NCBI GenBank assembly: GCA_032358165.1
Contig: JAALGY010000021.1
Span: 124,001 to 188,000 of the forward strand
Direction: 5' to 3'
DNA from: Diplosphaera chodatii
Taxonomy: Eukaryota; Chlorophyta; Trebouxiophyceae; Prasiolales; Stichococcaceae
Length of the DNA stretch: 64,000 nucleotides
Under the pieces are notes generated by a model. It was not told the DNA's origin and did not search any database. It was given only the letters and a program-made list of their open reading frames with translations. Every line of letters starts with the position of its first letter. Position 1 is the stretch's first letter. This document shows, one piece after another, positions 48,220 through 60,124 of this stretch. A program made the translations under genes and the position numbers.

Positions 48220-51200
48220 ATGGTGCAGGCCAATGGGGTGACGGAGGCGCTGTTGCCGCGTGCACACGATGAGGAAGCTGGTGCAAGCGGTGCGGATGAT
48301 GTCGCCAAGGTCGGCTGGAAGACGGAGACCGCTTATCTGCTGGGGCTGTCTGCACCAGCAATAGTGCAGCTTGCCGCTCAGCAGGGCCTTGTCGTTACAA
48401 ACCAGGTAAACTCGTTAGCATTTCGTGTTGCACCAGGCCTGGCTTCTGAGAACTGCAGGCGAGGTGTACACAGTGCATGAAAGCTGCTGAACTGCAGAGC
48501 GTGTTCTTCAATCGAAACATCTTCAATGCTCACAAACGTGCACACCATGCAACCAACCGAGACGTCTTCCCAACCTAAGTGCAAGCTATTCAGGTCATTT
48601 TCGACAGGGTTGTTTGCGAGCAATGTCATGTCGATTGCTGTTGCAGATCATTGTGGGACACGTTGGTGCGGTAGAGCTGGCGGCTGCAGCCATCGGCATC
48701 ACGTGGTGCGCCATCGTGTGCAGTGCTGTTCCTGCACCACCGCTTCACATTGCGTCTATCTGCAGTCTCGGGTTCCTACTCACGATCGCATTGGTGCAAA
48801 TGCTCCTTGCAGGTTCAATCTGTTGTTTTACTTCCTGCTGGGTGTCACCTCGGCGCTTGACACGCTTGGCAGCCAGGTGAAGTGCCGACCATGCTATGGT
48901 CATTGGGAGTCATGCTCCAATGGCGTGGCACATGCCTGACGAGGGGGCTCTGTCTCGCAGGCCTTTGGATCAGGGGACCGCGCAGGCGTCATCACATGGT
49001 CGGCCTCGGCGACAGTTGTTATGACGCTGCTGTCAGTGGTCATGAGCAGCGCGCTGTGGTTTGCCGATGCTGTGGCTGTGCATCTGTTTCGGCAACCCGA
49101 ACATATCGCCTCGGTGAGTTGACATGCAACGTTGCTGCGTGCATTCTGATCATTGCGTGTCCAGAGCAGCTGATCGAACTGTGTGGTGTGTGGCGCTGCA
49201 GATGGTTGGGCTGTACGCCAAGTGGATGATTCCTGGTCTGCTGCCCTTTATTTGGAGCCTGGTCATTATGAAGGTGAAAGCACAGGCAAAGAGCTTGCAT
49301 TGGAAATGGGGTCCTGCCAGACCTGCATTAGCTTACGTGTAGTCCCGTGGATTGTGCAGACGCTCCAGGCGCAAACGATCATGTGGCCCCCGGCCGTTGT
49401 CACGGCCATCTCAGCGCTCATCAACATCCCAGTCAACCTGATCCTCATCAGGCTATATGGCTTCACTGGGGCTGCAGCGGCGTTTTCAGTCACGCGCGTC
49501 ATCATGTTCTTCCTCCTTGTTGGTGAGGCCTCCGTCTCTGATGTGTACCGTGCCAGCTTGTAGTCCCCCTGAGGTGGGTACCGACAGCAGGTTTAGTTGT
49601 GTTGTCTTCACCCTCGAAGTGCGATACAGGCTTGAGATGCAACAATGCTCGTTCCATGGATTCAGGGTATGTGGCCATGTGTGGCGCTGGCTGCTTGAGG
49701 ATTGATGATGACGACGAAGAGGAGGGTGTGGTGGGTGGTTCAGATACCAAAAAGGGCACGACGCTGGCGTCAACAGTCAAGGCTGGCCTGACGTTTGCCA
49801 CAGTGCGGCAGTTCTGGACGCTGGGACTGCCTGGCGGGTGCATGATGGCCGCAGACGCCTCCTCCTTTGACGTCACCACCGCCTTTGCCGGCGCCCTGGG
49901 TACGTTTCGTCATGCTGTGCAGGCTGCGACTCGTTTGTACAGCGCTGTCCCACCAATGTTCACGTTTGCCATGCTGTGCAGATTAGCGGCAAGTCAACTG
50001 GGTCACGTGCCCAACATGAAGCGCTTATAAGGAAGTACTTGCTTGTTACAGGCACAGTGGAGCTGGATGCACACACTGCAATGCTCACGCTGTGCGTGTT
50101 TCTGTTCATCAGCTTCCCGTTCGGAGTAGCAACAGCGTCGACGATCCGTGTGGGCAATCTGCTTGGGGCAGGCCTCGGGCAGCAGGTGGGCTATCTCAGC
50201 ACCTGCTGTCTTTGCTGAACTGCACATACCCACCAACAGTGACAAGCCACCAGTGCGCCAAGATTGCACATTGCTATGCGCCATGCAAAAAGCATGTGCT
50301 GTTCTAAGTCTAGCCTCACCTGCGCCTCAAATCGCCTCCAGGCCAGGTTGTCAGGGATCGTCTGCGTAGTCATTGGTGAGCACACTGCATGCCAGCCGTG
50401 CAAGTCCCAGCTGATGCTAAACATGCTGTACAAGCTTCGTTTGATGAGCTGGAGGGCAGAGTCATCAGGCTGCATCTGCAGGCACTGGCTTTCTATCAGC
50501 TGCTGGCCTGTGCATCTGGGTGTTCCGTGATACGCTTGGTGCGCTGCTGCTGGGCCTGATATGCACCCGAGGATTGCCCGGTTATCCGGCAGTTGCCTGG
50601 TATCATGTTGCAGAACGTACAAGTGGTTCATGCTATCTGGCTGGGCAGAACCCCATGCACACCAACTTCCCAGGAGACAAGCCGCTGGCTGTGTGCCGCA
50701 GGCTACCTGTTCGTGGATGATGTGGAGGTGGTCCGTATGGTGGCAGCCATCTGCCCCATTGCCGCGTTGTACCAGTTCCCAGACGGCATCCTGGGCTGCA
50801 TCGGCGGCGTGCTCAGGGGCATGGGTCGACAGGCTTACCTCATGACCTACAATCTCATTGGTGGGTTCGACTGCACTGCTGCCCTGTACTTACAGTGGGG
50901 TCTGATGCACCAGTGAACATAAAAGTTAGACCCGACTTCGCACAGCATATTTCACTGTACTTCCTTGACGCGATGGTCACGGCTGTGCAGGGTTCTGGGG
51001 TTTTGGAGTGGTGCGCATTCATGCACCTTCGACTTGTGCTGCATGCTGTGCATCGCCGGGACCAATGCAAGGGCATCTGAGCCGAGGATGTTGCTGAATG
51101 CGTGTCGAGCCATGCAATCGTAGGTGCTGGGGTACACCATGGCGTTTGTGTTCGACTACGGGTTGGTCGGCTTGTGGTGCGGCATCCTCACCGGCGTTGT

Positions 51201-51568
51201 CGTCACAGGTGCGCAATGCACAGGTTGATCACCTGCTGTCCAGCAAGTGGACGGTTCATATGATGCTGCCCAAGCATCTAGTTGCCCGATGTGAGTCTGA
51301 GCGGCTCGTATTGTCTCCTTGCAGCTGTGCTGTGCGTCATCACGATGCTGCGGGTGGACTGGGACAAGGAGGCACTGAAGGCAAAGGAGCGGCTGCAGGT
51401 GAGTTCGGCAAACAAACACGACCTGCAGCTGCAAGCCCGCACATGCGCAATTGAGGCTACATCTGTGTCAGGCTGCCCCGGACTGCCACATGCACATGCC
51501 TTCCCGGCGTTAATTGCTTGGCCGGCAGCTGCCGAAATGCATACTGTAACCTGCAGGCTTACGAATGA
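48220..51568 (+). CDS. MATE family multidrug/toxin and metabolite transporter
   Basis: This is a twelve-helix H+ or Na+ antiporter exporting organic compounds or organic acids across plasma or vacuolar membrane. The start at 48220 gives MVQANGVTEALLPRAHDEE, a hydrophilic DTX-like N-terminus, then TETAYLLGLSAPAIVQLA (helix 1). Later exons add VIVGHVGAVELAAAAIGITW, LLFYFLLGVTSALDTLGSQ, AFGSGDRAGVITW, MVGLYAKWMIPGLLPFIWS, and LQAQTIMWPPAVVTAISALI, with helix NIPVNLILIRLYGFTGAAAA. After an Asp/Glu-rich loop (DDDDEEEGVVGGSD) come FWTLGLPGGCMMAAD, AMLTLCVFLFISFPFGVATA, STIRVGNLLGAGLGQQ, ICPIAALYQFPDGILGCIGG, VLRGMGRQAYLMTYNLIG, and FDYGLVGLWCGILTGVVVTA. The frame ends ERLQ-AYE at 51568. TLGSQAFGSGD, RVGNLLGAG and GVLRGMGRQ are hallmark MATE motifs. 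Substrate unknown. Confidence 0.92.
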
Positions 51569-52500
51569 GCAATGTCCTGACGCAGGTCATTGAGCAGCTA
51601 GATGCCGCCGGAGACTTGCCAGAGGTTGCTGACGCGCTGGGTGCTTCAGCAATGAGCCTGACAGACGGCCAGAAGCGGGTGTGCAGAGACTGCAGGATAT
51701 TTGCACCAATGATCACGTGCCATGCTGTCGCGTGCATGAGCACCTCCCACCTCAGCGTACTACAGTCCTGCATGTCTGCTGGCATGCACAGGGTGTGCGG
51801 GAGTATGCACGCCAGCGGTCGATGGTGACGGCAGCGCTGCCAGTGGAGCGCTCCGCATCCATCCATCGCACACCGTCCATATCAACGAGCTACACTGATC
51901 ACAACACCATCTCCCAGGTGTGCAATACCAGGGTCACTGACAGCAAAGCAAGCTCCCTGGCTACCATGGAGTAGTGCCTGCCCATGTCGCCATAGCTTAT
52001 GGCAACTTGAGGAGACCATGGGCAAGTTCAACAAAACAAAACGAGCGGGATTGGCCGTTTGCAGTCACCTGTTGTGTGATGTGAGCAGGTGCTCACTGGC
52101 AGCACATACGGGAGCATGCGGCTGAGGGATCCAATGTCAGCAGCGTTTGCGGGGCGTGGATGACGTACGCTTGTGCCAGGCCCGCAAACAGGAGTGCATC
52201 TGATTGAAGTGCGTGTCCGTCACCGTGCGAGAAGCCCGAATTAGTCGCTCTTGAGAGGTTGCTATCCCCCTTCGTTGTTTAGTTGTCATGCCTATGGTGT
52301 TGGCCGCTGCAACCTCTGATACTTTGCACGCAGTGCAAAGCTTGTTCCATTTCGTGCTACTCTGGTCCATTCAGCTTCTGTCCCAAACTGCTGGTTGTTC
52401 CTGTATCTGTTGCCTGTCATCAATGCTGCGCATCTGTAACTGCACAGGACCTATCAGTGGTCATGGCATGTCACATGGTTCAAGCAGAGCAGCACTCGAG
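51569..52500. other. Convergent 3' region between MATE and AlkB-PHD genes
   Basis: This 932-bp interval lies between a plus-strand and a minus-strand stop. A plus-strand frame starting MSNVLTQVIEQLDAAG at 51565 overlaps the MATE stop codon. It reads plausibly for about 40 residues but has no domain and is probably 3' UTR. A TGTAA element occurs near 52435 (plus), rather far from the MATE stop. Confidence 0.45.
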
Positions 52501-55500
52501 CTATCGCCGCTCTGCCGCCCAGTCATACCTCATGACCTTGCGCAGAGGCGTCACATGTGGGTTGTGAGGGTGGGCAGCATGGAGGGGTGTGGCCGGCAGT
52601 AGCCCTCCGGCTCTTCCTGGATGCTCCGGTGCTGACCGCTTCAAACTCGCCCGCGCCATGTTGGGGCTGCGCAATGTCGGCGATGGCTGTGACACGCTGT
52701 TGGCTGGATCTGGCGCGCCATTCGCAGCAGGGGCTGCACTGCTGCAGCTGGCTGTTCCAGGCGACAGTGGGGCCTCAGCAGGCAGACGAGGTGCAGTGGC
52801 TGCCCTGCCAGCCACGAGCAGCGGCGACTGTTGCTGCTGTGCCTGCTGCGGTAGGCTGAGCGTCTGTGCAGCAGCCTGCCCTGTGGGTGTATGTGTGGGC
52901 TGCACCTGAGCTGGCGCTGATCCCCGCTGTCCCAGCTGCAAAGGCAGGTGGTGGCCGCAGCGCACCAGCCGCTTTGACAGCAGCCTTGCGCCCAATGGCT
53001 TGCACCTGCAAAATGGATGGGTCTTGTGGCAAAGCAATGGACATCACTTCATACCTCGCAGAAGGCAGGGCCGGGTGGCGATCATCTGCCTTGAGCACGG
53101 CATATCTGATGCATGTGGCAGAGGAAACGACCATTACGATGTCTCAAGTTTGGGTGTCACCTGTGACACCAGGCGCGGGGGCAGCGGATGCAGTGCAGAA
53201 GGCGCACGCCCTTGCCGCAGGCGCCGCACCCATGGCACACATGCGTCGGGCATGCCACTGGGCTGGGGGCAGCCGGCGTCGGCCGCGCCGCCACAGCCGC
53301 AGGTGCATCATGCTCTGCTGGCGACTTGCCGCTGCCATCTGCGACTGCCCCCGATGCTGTGCCTGCGGCTGCTCCTGACGGCGGCAGACAGAGCGTGTGG
53401 TAGCAGCGCCCGCACCGGGGCACTGCGCAGCGCACCAGTGGGTTGCCTGCGCTGCCGCTTCGTCGGCAGCTGCTGCAGGCCCAACTGCATGGTGCCAACC
53501 CATGACCGCCAAGTTGACGAGCTCGGTTTTGGTAGAGGGAGCAAGCACAGAACACACGGATAAGGAAGTCCAGGCAGACCCCATCATGGGCTTGCCATCA
53601 GCGTCAGCATGACTGCATACGAGCGTCTTACCTGCGGGAGGTGCACTCGTGGCACAGACCGTCCTGCCCAGGTGGCAGGCAGCTACGGTGGAAGCTGCGG
53701 TGGCAGGGCCCGACACATGCCCACAGCGAGGTCTGCAGGTCCCCTTGGGAGCCTGCAAACAAACATACCCACATCTGGAACCTCCTGCAACTGATATCAT
53801 ATGACCTGAAATGCTAGATCAGAGAGGCATGCATCACAGGTAAGCCACCCTCTGTCATGTGGTCTGTGCCAACGAGATGGGGTCACCATCTACAACCCAG
53901 CTGCCGCCGCGCTCGCAAGCAAAGCAGACGGGGTGGCCTGCCGCTGTGCCTGCAGCCTGCGGCGCGGGCTGTGCTGACGCCAGCTGCCGCTGGCTGCGTG
54001 AGCTGTCAGCTGCCACGGAGGCCTCCACATTACGCACCATGCTGGCTAATACAGCCGCCACCTCTGCACCACTCCTGTCCCGTTTCCTGCTGCCCTGGCT
54101 GCGTGATGTAGTCTGCTCGATGTGCGAGATGCAGGCGTCCAGCGCTGCACGGCAGTGCGCCGCCACATGCCTCTGCGGGTCCAGGGGCCGCCTGCTACCA
54201 CCGAAGGCAAGACCGCCAAGTTGACCACTGCTGCTTGGGGGCCGACATCAGCATCCCCTGTACATGCTGCAGAAGTAAGGGAGCATCAGACATGATGCCG
54301 GGACACAGGATGCAGGGCAGCGCACCGCTTCTTCACCAAGCCAGCAGATGGCGGCAGCAGCACAGCTGGCAGCGGCGGCGCAGGTAGGGTGTCGTGGAGC
54401 ATCCATCGTGCCGCAGCGGCTGTCAGCTGCTCCAGCTGTATCTCCCGGGCCTGCTGCAGCACGGGCGCCCAAATGCGCCTTAGGATCAGCCCGGCACTCT
54501 TGCCTGCACCCAGGCTATCATATACACACTTCAGCCTGCAGGGATGATATCACATCAGCAGTATTCTTACGTCTCGCCGGTAGATTCTGCTTCTTCCCCC
54601 CTTTGCTTTGGCTTCAACCTGTCAGACAGACCCCACTCTAGGTCACATGAGTTGTAGCTGAGCTACAAAGCCGTGTAGATCGGACATGCTCACCTGTCAT
54701 GTCCATTGGGCGAACACAGTGCTTGACGCCTGTGACGGCATAGCCGCCCGGGTGCATGACGAGCACACAGCCCCGGGGCATGTCGATGCAGAACGCACCA
54801 TTGCTGTACCTGTGCATGTCACACCTGGCCAATGTCAAGATACGCATAAAGCGCACCATACGTCCTCACGCAGAGTGGGTTTCTTGCGCCTGGCAATGCG
54901 AAAATGTTGCATCAACAGACTCACACAGGCAGACCTACCGCGCATGCAGCGTAATGTCTCACCCATAGAGCTGGGTGCCAAAGGACAGCCGTGAGTCTGA
55001 GAACAGGCGCAGCGACACGATTGGGCGCTCAAAGCGTGCTGCATCGTCAAAATGGCTCTGGATGCCTTCGCTGCCATCGTGGTACACGTTCAGTGCCGCA
55101 GAGTTGATAAAGTCCGTCGGCAGCACGCCCGCTGCCTCCAACGGCGCCGCCACTTGCCGCTGCGGAACATGACATTACAGCAGGTGACATGCATGATCAG
55201 ATTGGTTGCTGCTGTATCTGTTGCATGTAAAGCAGCATGGCTTTGAGGGCTACCAGCAGGTATGCTAATGCCAGCCCCTGCACAGGGCGCTGGGCCAGTG
55301 CTTTTCAATATTGGACACATGGTGCAGGTGCCGGGCTTAAAGAGCACACACTGCCTCATGCATGTGGCGGCCAGACGTCGCCAGGCAAACATGCTCTCCG
55401 CAATGCGTACTGACGTGCGGCGTTCAGGAGATGGGTCTGAGTGGCTGCAAGCGTGATGCCTGCCTAAGTACAGTCACCGCAAACACCTGGACCCAGGGCG

Positions 55501-57753
55501 GCACAGGTGGCACATCAGTCCGGACGCCTGCTGCGCGGTGCGCATCCGCTGCTTCCAGCTGCTCCCGTGTCCACAGGTACCGTGCACCTGTGGTCAGTGT
55601 ATAGCTGTGAACACTAATGCGCACCGACACTTCAACGCTTGGCAGTGTCATCACCCTCTTGCTCTAAGTAACTGGGGTTCGCAGCAAGGAGATGTGAATT
55701 GCTGTGGCGTCAGGTGGACCGCTGAAGCACAGGTGTGCTGTGTGCAACTTTCATTGCTGTCACCAACCGTACCAAAGAAGAACTTGGTGCGGCGCAGGTT
55801 GCCAGCTTTGCCGAGTGTTCGGCACACAGCCTGTGGAGGTAGCGCACCCAAACCTGCGGTTGCCACCACTGCATCGCTCCTCGCCTCAATGTCTGCCAGT
55901 TCTGACTGGCTGAAGATCTGCACACGAGGAGTGTATCACCCCATATCAGCGCTCCTCATGCCTGAGCTGGATTGCGGAAATTACGAATTCTGTGGTGTGC
56001 AGGCAGCAGTGCCACAAGGCCTCGCCTCTGTGTAGGCGGTGATGCCCACCGGCAGCAGTGTACCTGCAGTGTGGGTGCAGGCTGGCTGCCTAATAGCCTA
56101 CAGGTTGGTCATACACAAGCAGTCCTTTACCGTTCTGTATGATAGCGAGAAACATCTGTCACAATGCATGCACACTTGCAGCGACAGCTGACATGGGCAC
56201 CTCAGAATAGTTGTCAGGGTATCCTTCAGGGCTGAAGAAGTAGTCCGTCTGCATGAAGCATCTGCTCTCCGTAGACACCTGTGTGGACATGCAATGCACC
56301 CGAAAAGATGGAACAAGCTGACATTACACAGCAGTCAAGCGTGTCAACACAGCCCCATGCAGACATTGCTAGAGCATAGGGTCTGCACCTGCTTGGTGGA
56401 TGCAATCAGCTCAAACGTGAAGCAGTCTCGTGTGGCTATGAAGTACAGTGGCCACGGAAAGTGTCCAGCTGCTGAGCGCTCCGCCGCTGATGCCGCCTGC
56501 GCACATATGGCTGCCAGCGCCACTGCCTCTGCCTCACTGATGTGCGGGAGCAGAGCAGCTGCGGAGGTGTCCGTAGCGGCGGCTGCTGGCCTTACCGCTG
56601 CTTGAGCCGCCGGCCGCTGCACAGCTGCTGCAGCCCCTGCACAAGTGCTAGCTGCTGCATACGCCATGGCTGATGCCGCCTCACGACTGCTGAGAGCCAG
56701 CTCCAGATGTCCCGATTCACTACATGGCTGGTAGGCTCTTGCGCCAGGCGATGCTTCAAGGTTTGGGCGTCTTGGCGCATGCTTCTGTGGCGTCTGGGGC
56801 GCCAGCAGCTCGTCTTGCTGGGTCGCCTGGTGTTGTGCAGCCTTCGTTGCTGGCACTGCAAGGCCTGCCGGCTGCGCACTGGGTCCTGGCTCTGTGTTGG
56901 CAAGCTCTGCTGAGTCTACACCGCTGCTGCAGCAACTCGCAGTCTTCCCGCATGTTACAGATCCTGCAGCAGTAGTTGCAGCGTCTGAAGGTTGCATGCT
57001 GCTATCTGACTGCTCCATGGGTGCAACTGTCGCTGTGCAATCGCAGTGCGTCGGGGCATCTGCTTCCACCCTACCGTTTTGTTCAGCAGGGCTGCGCAGC
57101 TCGACATCCGTGGATGCTGCAAGGGACTCAGAGAATGCCAGCAGCCGAGCACGACTGCTGACTGCCACCTGCTTCATCAGGCGCCTCTCTAGGCCGCAGA
57201 CAGCGCTGTACATCGCATTGCGCTGGTCCCTGCATGGCAATTATGATATCTGAGGAAGTAGCCAACCTGAGGCTGGATGGCTTCGCAACATATGAACCGC
57301 AGCAGCGCACCTCGACAGGGATTCCCACATATTTGCTTGCACGAATAACTCCAGCCGGCATGACAGGCTGTACAGCTTCAGGCCGGGTAGCCGGGATGCA
57401 GCCAAGCGCTCTTCTGATGTTTTCAACCTGCATCGAATGCAGTCCGTGAGTGAGTCAAGACGGTGCCTGTGTGAGCTTCATAAGCCCAACACCTTGCACC
57501 CTAGCACGGCATGCAGGCAGACTGCAGCATACATCAGTGCCAACTTGGGTTGCGCGTACAGTAAGCTGTATGCAGACCTTGGTGACCTTGTGGATACAGG
57601 TGCAACAAAAGCTGCATTCCTGTCATGTTTCTCTTCGTCTTCTGCACATTCGTCACTGGCTACTGCTGCAGGCGACATGCGCACGATGCGTGCCACAGTG
57701 GCCACATTGGTCACTTTATCAAGTATGCTGTCGAGGCAGTTGCCCAACTCCAT
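52501..57753 (-). CDS. ALKBH5-like Fe(II)/2-oxoglutarate dioxygenase fused to PHD-type zinc fingers
   Basis: This is a putative N6-methyladenosine RNA demethylase of the ALKBH5/ALKBH9-10 group. Core exons (55773-55917, 55487-55587, 54963-55159, 54694-54803, 54326-54502) join in phase. They read NLRRTKFFFG, PPVPPWVQ then VAAPLEAAGVLPTDFINSA, NVYHDGSEGIQSHFDD, and FERPIVSLRLFSDSRLSFG. After MPRGCVLVMHPGGYAVTG come HCVRPMDMTGKSAGLILRR. Iron ligands are HxD (His codon 55052-55054, Asp 55046-55048) and the distal His (54719-54721), with the 2OG-binding Arg in LILRR. The same frame continues through 53887 to about 54230, 53632-53752, 53161-53484, 53006-53105 and 52501-52935. This adds PHD-like fingers: VCFACERGG ... 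WACVGPCHRSFHRSCLPP ... CHEC, and WACSSCRRSG ... VRCAVPRCGRCYHTLC ... HCIRCPRAWC, which resembles NSD/EDM2 fingers. The N-terminal 300 residues are Ala/Ser-rich. The start is unsure: ATG at 57753 (MELGNCL) needs a doubtful 37-nt intron; otherwise 57238. Confidence 0.78.
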
Positions 57754-57948
57754 GGCCAGTGAATCGCCTGCAATGCATCGCGCCGCTGCCTTGACAGCAC
57801 AGCACCCACTGCAACGCACGTTAAACTTCAGGCAGTAGCTACCAGTCTGAGAGACACGCTCTTCACACTCCGAACCTACTTGACGGGAGTAGGTCTCTAC
57901 TTGTGAGGCCTGTGGTGGGAGCAGCAGCATCACGAATCATCTACAGCA

Positions 57949-59107
57949 TTAAGCATCGTCATCTGATAGGGCAACAGCTGGTTCAGACCGTTCACCTGAC
58001 AGCCGGCGGGCAAAGCACCGCGCTGGGTAGGTGCCGCCAATGCCCTTCTTGCAGCTGACACATAGCTGCACTGTGCTGCCAGACACCAAACTGCACGCAG
58101 TAGATACGCCCAGGCATAACTGGTCCGGTGAAGTCCATAACACTCTTGCAGATGCCTGTCATGTTCCTGAGCATGCTGCTGTGCACCTCGCACCTGGTAA
58201 GGGCCTCAACAGCAGAAACAGGTGTACTTGCTGCTGTTGCAGGCTGAGATGCTGGGGGTGCATCCGCTGCTGGAACGCTCGCCAGGCACGGCAGCAGGGT
58301 GCCATCCTGAGTCAGCTCGTAGTGCAGCACTGCAAAGCTGCAGCTTGTCAGGCGTTTTGCCAAAGCTGCAGCGCCATTGATGACACACACGGCACCACCC
58401 TGCTGTGCAATGATCCCGGACCGCCCGCTTGGGCGCAACAGATACTCCTTCTGACTGCCCTCATCCATTGATGACGAAAACATGGTTGAGGTCACCGCCT
58501 GCACAAGCATCAGCGTAACAGGTGCTTGGTCAGACTGCCAGGTTGTTGTGGTGCCACCCTTCAATGCAAACAGCTGTTGCTTCACCTCAGTGAGCAGCTG
58601 CTGTGTCATGGCATCAGCGTATGCGTTGCTGATGACCTGCAGGCCCAGCGGCCGGAAGGTCAGGTGTGGCAGCCGTGCTGTACCCGGCGCTGCGCCTATC
58701 TGTTGGCTAGCAGATTCCCGCACATAAGACACGGATGCTGTTGATCGGACCTGCAGTGTGGTCGCTTGCAAGCATTTCAGGTGGTCAACAACACTAATAA
58801 TGGAGTTGATCATGGTCTGATCATGGTGAAAATCATCGTACACGATCAACGACTACACATCTGGGCGTGATCTCACCTGCGCTGCCTGCTGTGGCGCGGG
58901 GCCACGCAGGCGTTGCACCAGGGTGGACAGGGTACGCTGCAGGGTGTCCCGATCGGTCTGAGTCGCAGCTTCTTGACCGTCATGCGGCCAAAGCTTGTAT
59001 TGTTGGACCTGCATTAAGCCCTCCACCGGTGCTGCTGCAGCACTGCCACCATAGGTCGTGCGTTGGGTAGCTGCGTGACCTGCAGTGATTGCACGGGAAA
59101 CTGCCAA
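57949..59107 (-). CDS. Unidentified protein with C-terminal CxxC motif
   Basis: I do not recognise this protein. The first exon starts at 59107 (MAVSRAITAGHAATQ) and ends ATQTDRDTLQRTLSTLVQRL then PAPQQAAQ at a gtgaga donor. After a short intron a long exon begins VRSTASVSYVRESASQQIG. It continues LPHLTFRPLGLQVISNAYAD, AMTQQLLTEVKQQLFALKGG, VLHYELTQDGTLLPCLASVP, and then a Pro/Ala-rich stretch. A phase-consistent intron near 58075-58190 leads to VQLCVSCKKGIGGTYPARCF and an acidic end ALSDDDA with TAA at 57949. Length is about 330 residues. There is no signal peptide or membrane helix. The CVSCKKG segment could be half of a metal site. It lies 196 bp from the nearest possible start of the AlkB-PHD gene and head-to-head with the mannanase gene. 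A coiled-coil or complex-subunit role is only a guess. Confidence 0.5.
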
Positions 59108-60124
59108 GCATTGCCGTCAGCTGGGGTTCGTAGTGCTAATCAAATGACACTTTCCTAGGAGAGTTTATTTGTCACAAGAGTGCACCCTGTTCGTGTACTC
59201 GAACATGCAAGCAGTAGCAGGTAGGAGGATCGCACCACCGCTGTCCATCTGCTGCTAGCCGTGTTCCACACTTGAGAATTTGCATTCACGCCTCCGCTAT
59301 AAAGCCTTCGTAGGCGACCAGCACGAATGCAGCTGATCTGCTACCCGTCAGTCAGATACCGAAAATAGGCATCCCGAAGTCACGATTGCTTTACAGTGTG
59401 CAACCTCAGCGCAGTGCAGTCTGCTGATGCCAGTCGAAAGCCTGCTTCATATGCTCATGGGTTTGGGAGCCAGGCATATCTTGCACCAGCATGCGATGTA
59501 TGCCTGCATGCATGGATCATCGGGCAGGGAACTCTCCGATACTCTGGTGACCCCGCCCTTGGGTGAGATTAAGTGCTGCCCGACGAGCCCTGTCGGACTG
59601 TTGTCGGACAAGGGGGTTGAGCAGTTTCCGGCTGCCCCTTGGACCTTCCATCGACGGCCGCGGCATCAGACAGCTGTGGCGCCTCACCAAAGCCTGCTGA
59701 TCCACCCGGCGTCAGCATACAGCGCTTCAAAGTGCAGCATTGGGGTGCAGTCGCAGCGAGAACGCCGAGGTCAGCTCAAGCGCTGGGGGTCAGTAGCACT
59801 TAGATCTATAGCATTGCTGTGACAGGGGCGTTGGGTAGCAACAGCAGCCTGACAGCCGCGTGGTGAGTCAAGGAGGCGGTTCTCATGCGTTCCGTTTTGT
59901 GTACATGTGCGGACGACTGGTCGCTTGCGGCTTGAGCTGCGACCGTTGCTCCACGCACGCTCATGCATGCGTCGCTTCAACTTGCGGCTTGGGTGGCCAA
60001 CAACGCCAGGGCTCCTAGGCACAGGGATACAGAGCGTTCCAGCCGTCAGATCTGGTAAACCGACGTCGTCGGCGGCTCGTGTGTGTATACATCAACACAA
60101 TCTCTTTTCCGAGTGCAGACCAAC
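59108..60124. promoter_or_regulatory. Divergent upstream region between 57949-59107 gene and mannanase gene
   Basis: This is a 1.0-kb head-to-head spacer. A 131-codon plus-strand frame (59427-59822) and a minus-strand frame (59771-60022) have no domain. A TATA-like CTATAAAG occurs near 59298. It should contain promoters for both genes. Confidence 0.45.

Noticed and set aside
51565..51828. 87-codon plus-strand frame starting at the MATE stop (MSNVLTQVIEQLDAAG)
   Set aside because: The start overlaps the MATE stop codon, and it has no domain or conserved length. Probably 3' UTR.
56389..57229. Idea that the long Ala/Ser-rich exon upstream of the AlkB core is a separate gene
   Set aside because: Its end joins in phase (CAG/gtgcag to cacag/GTGTCT, then GAG/gtgccc to gtgcag/ATC) to the AlkB exons and has no stop of its own before the splice. 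Kept as the N-terminus, with the start codon left open.
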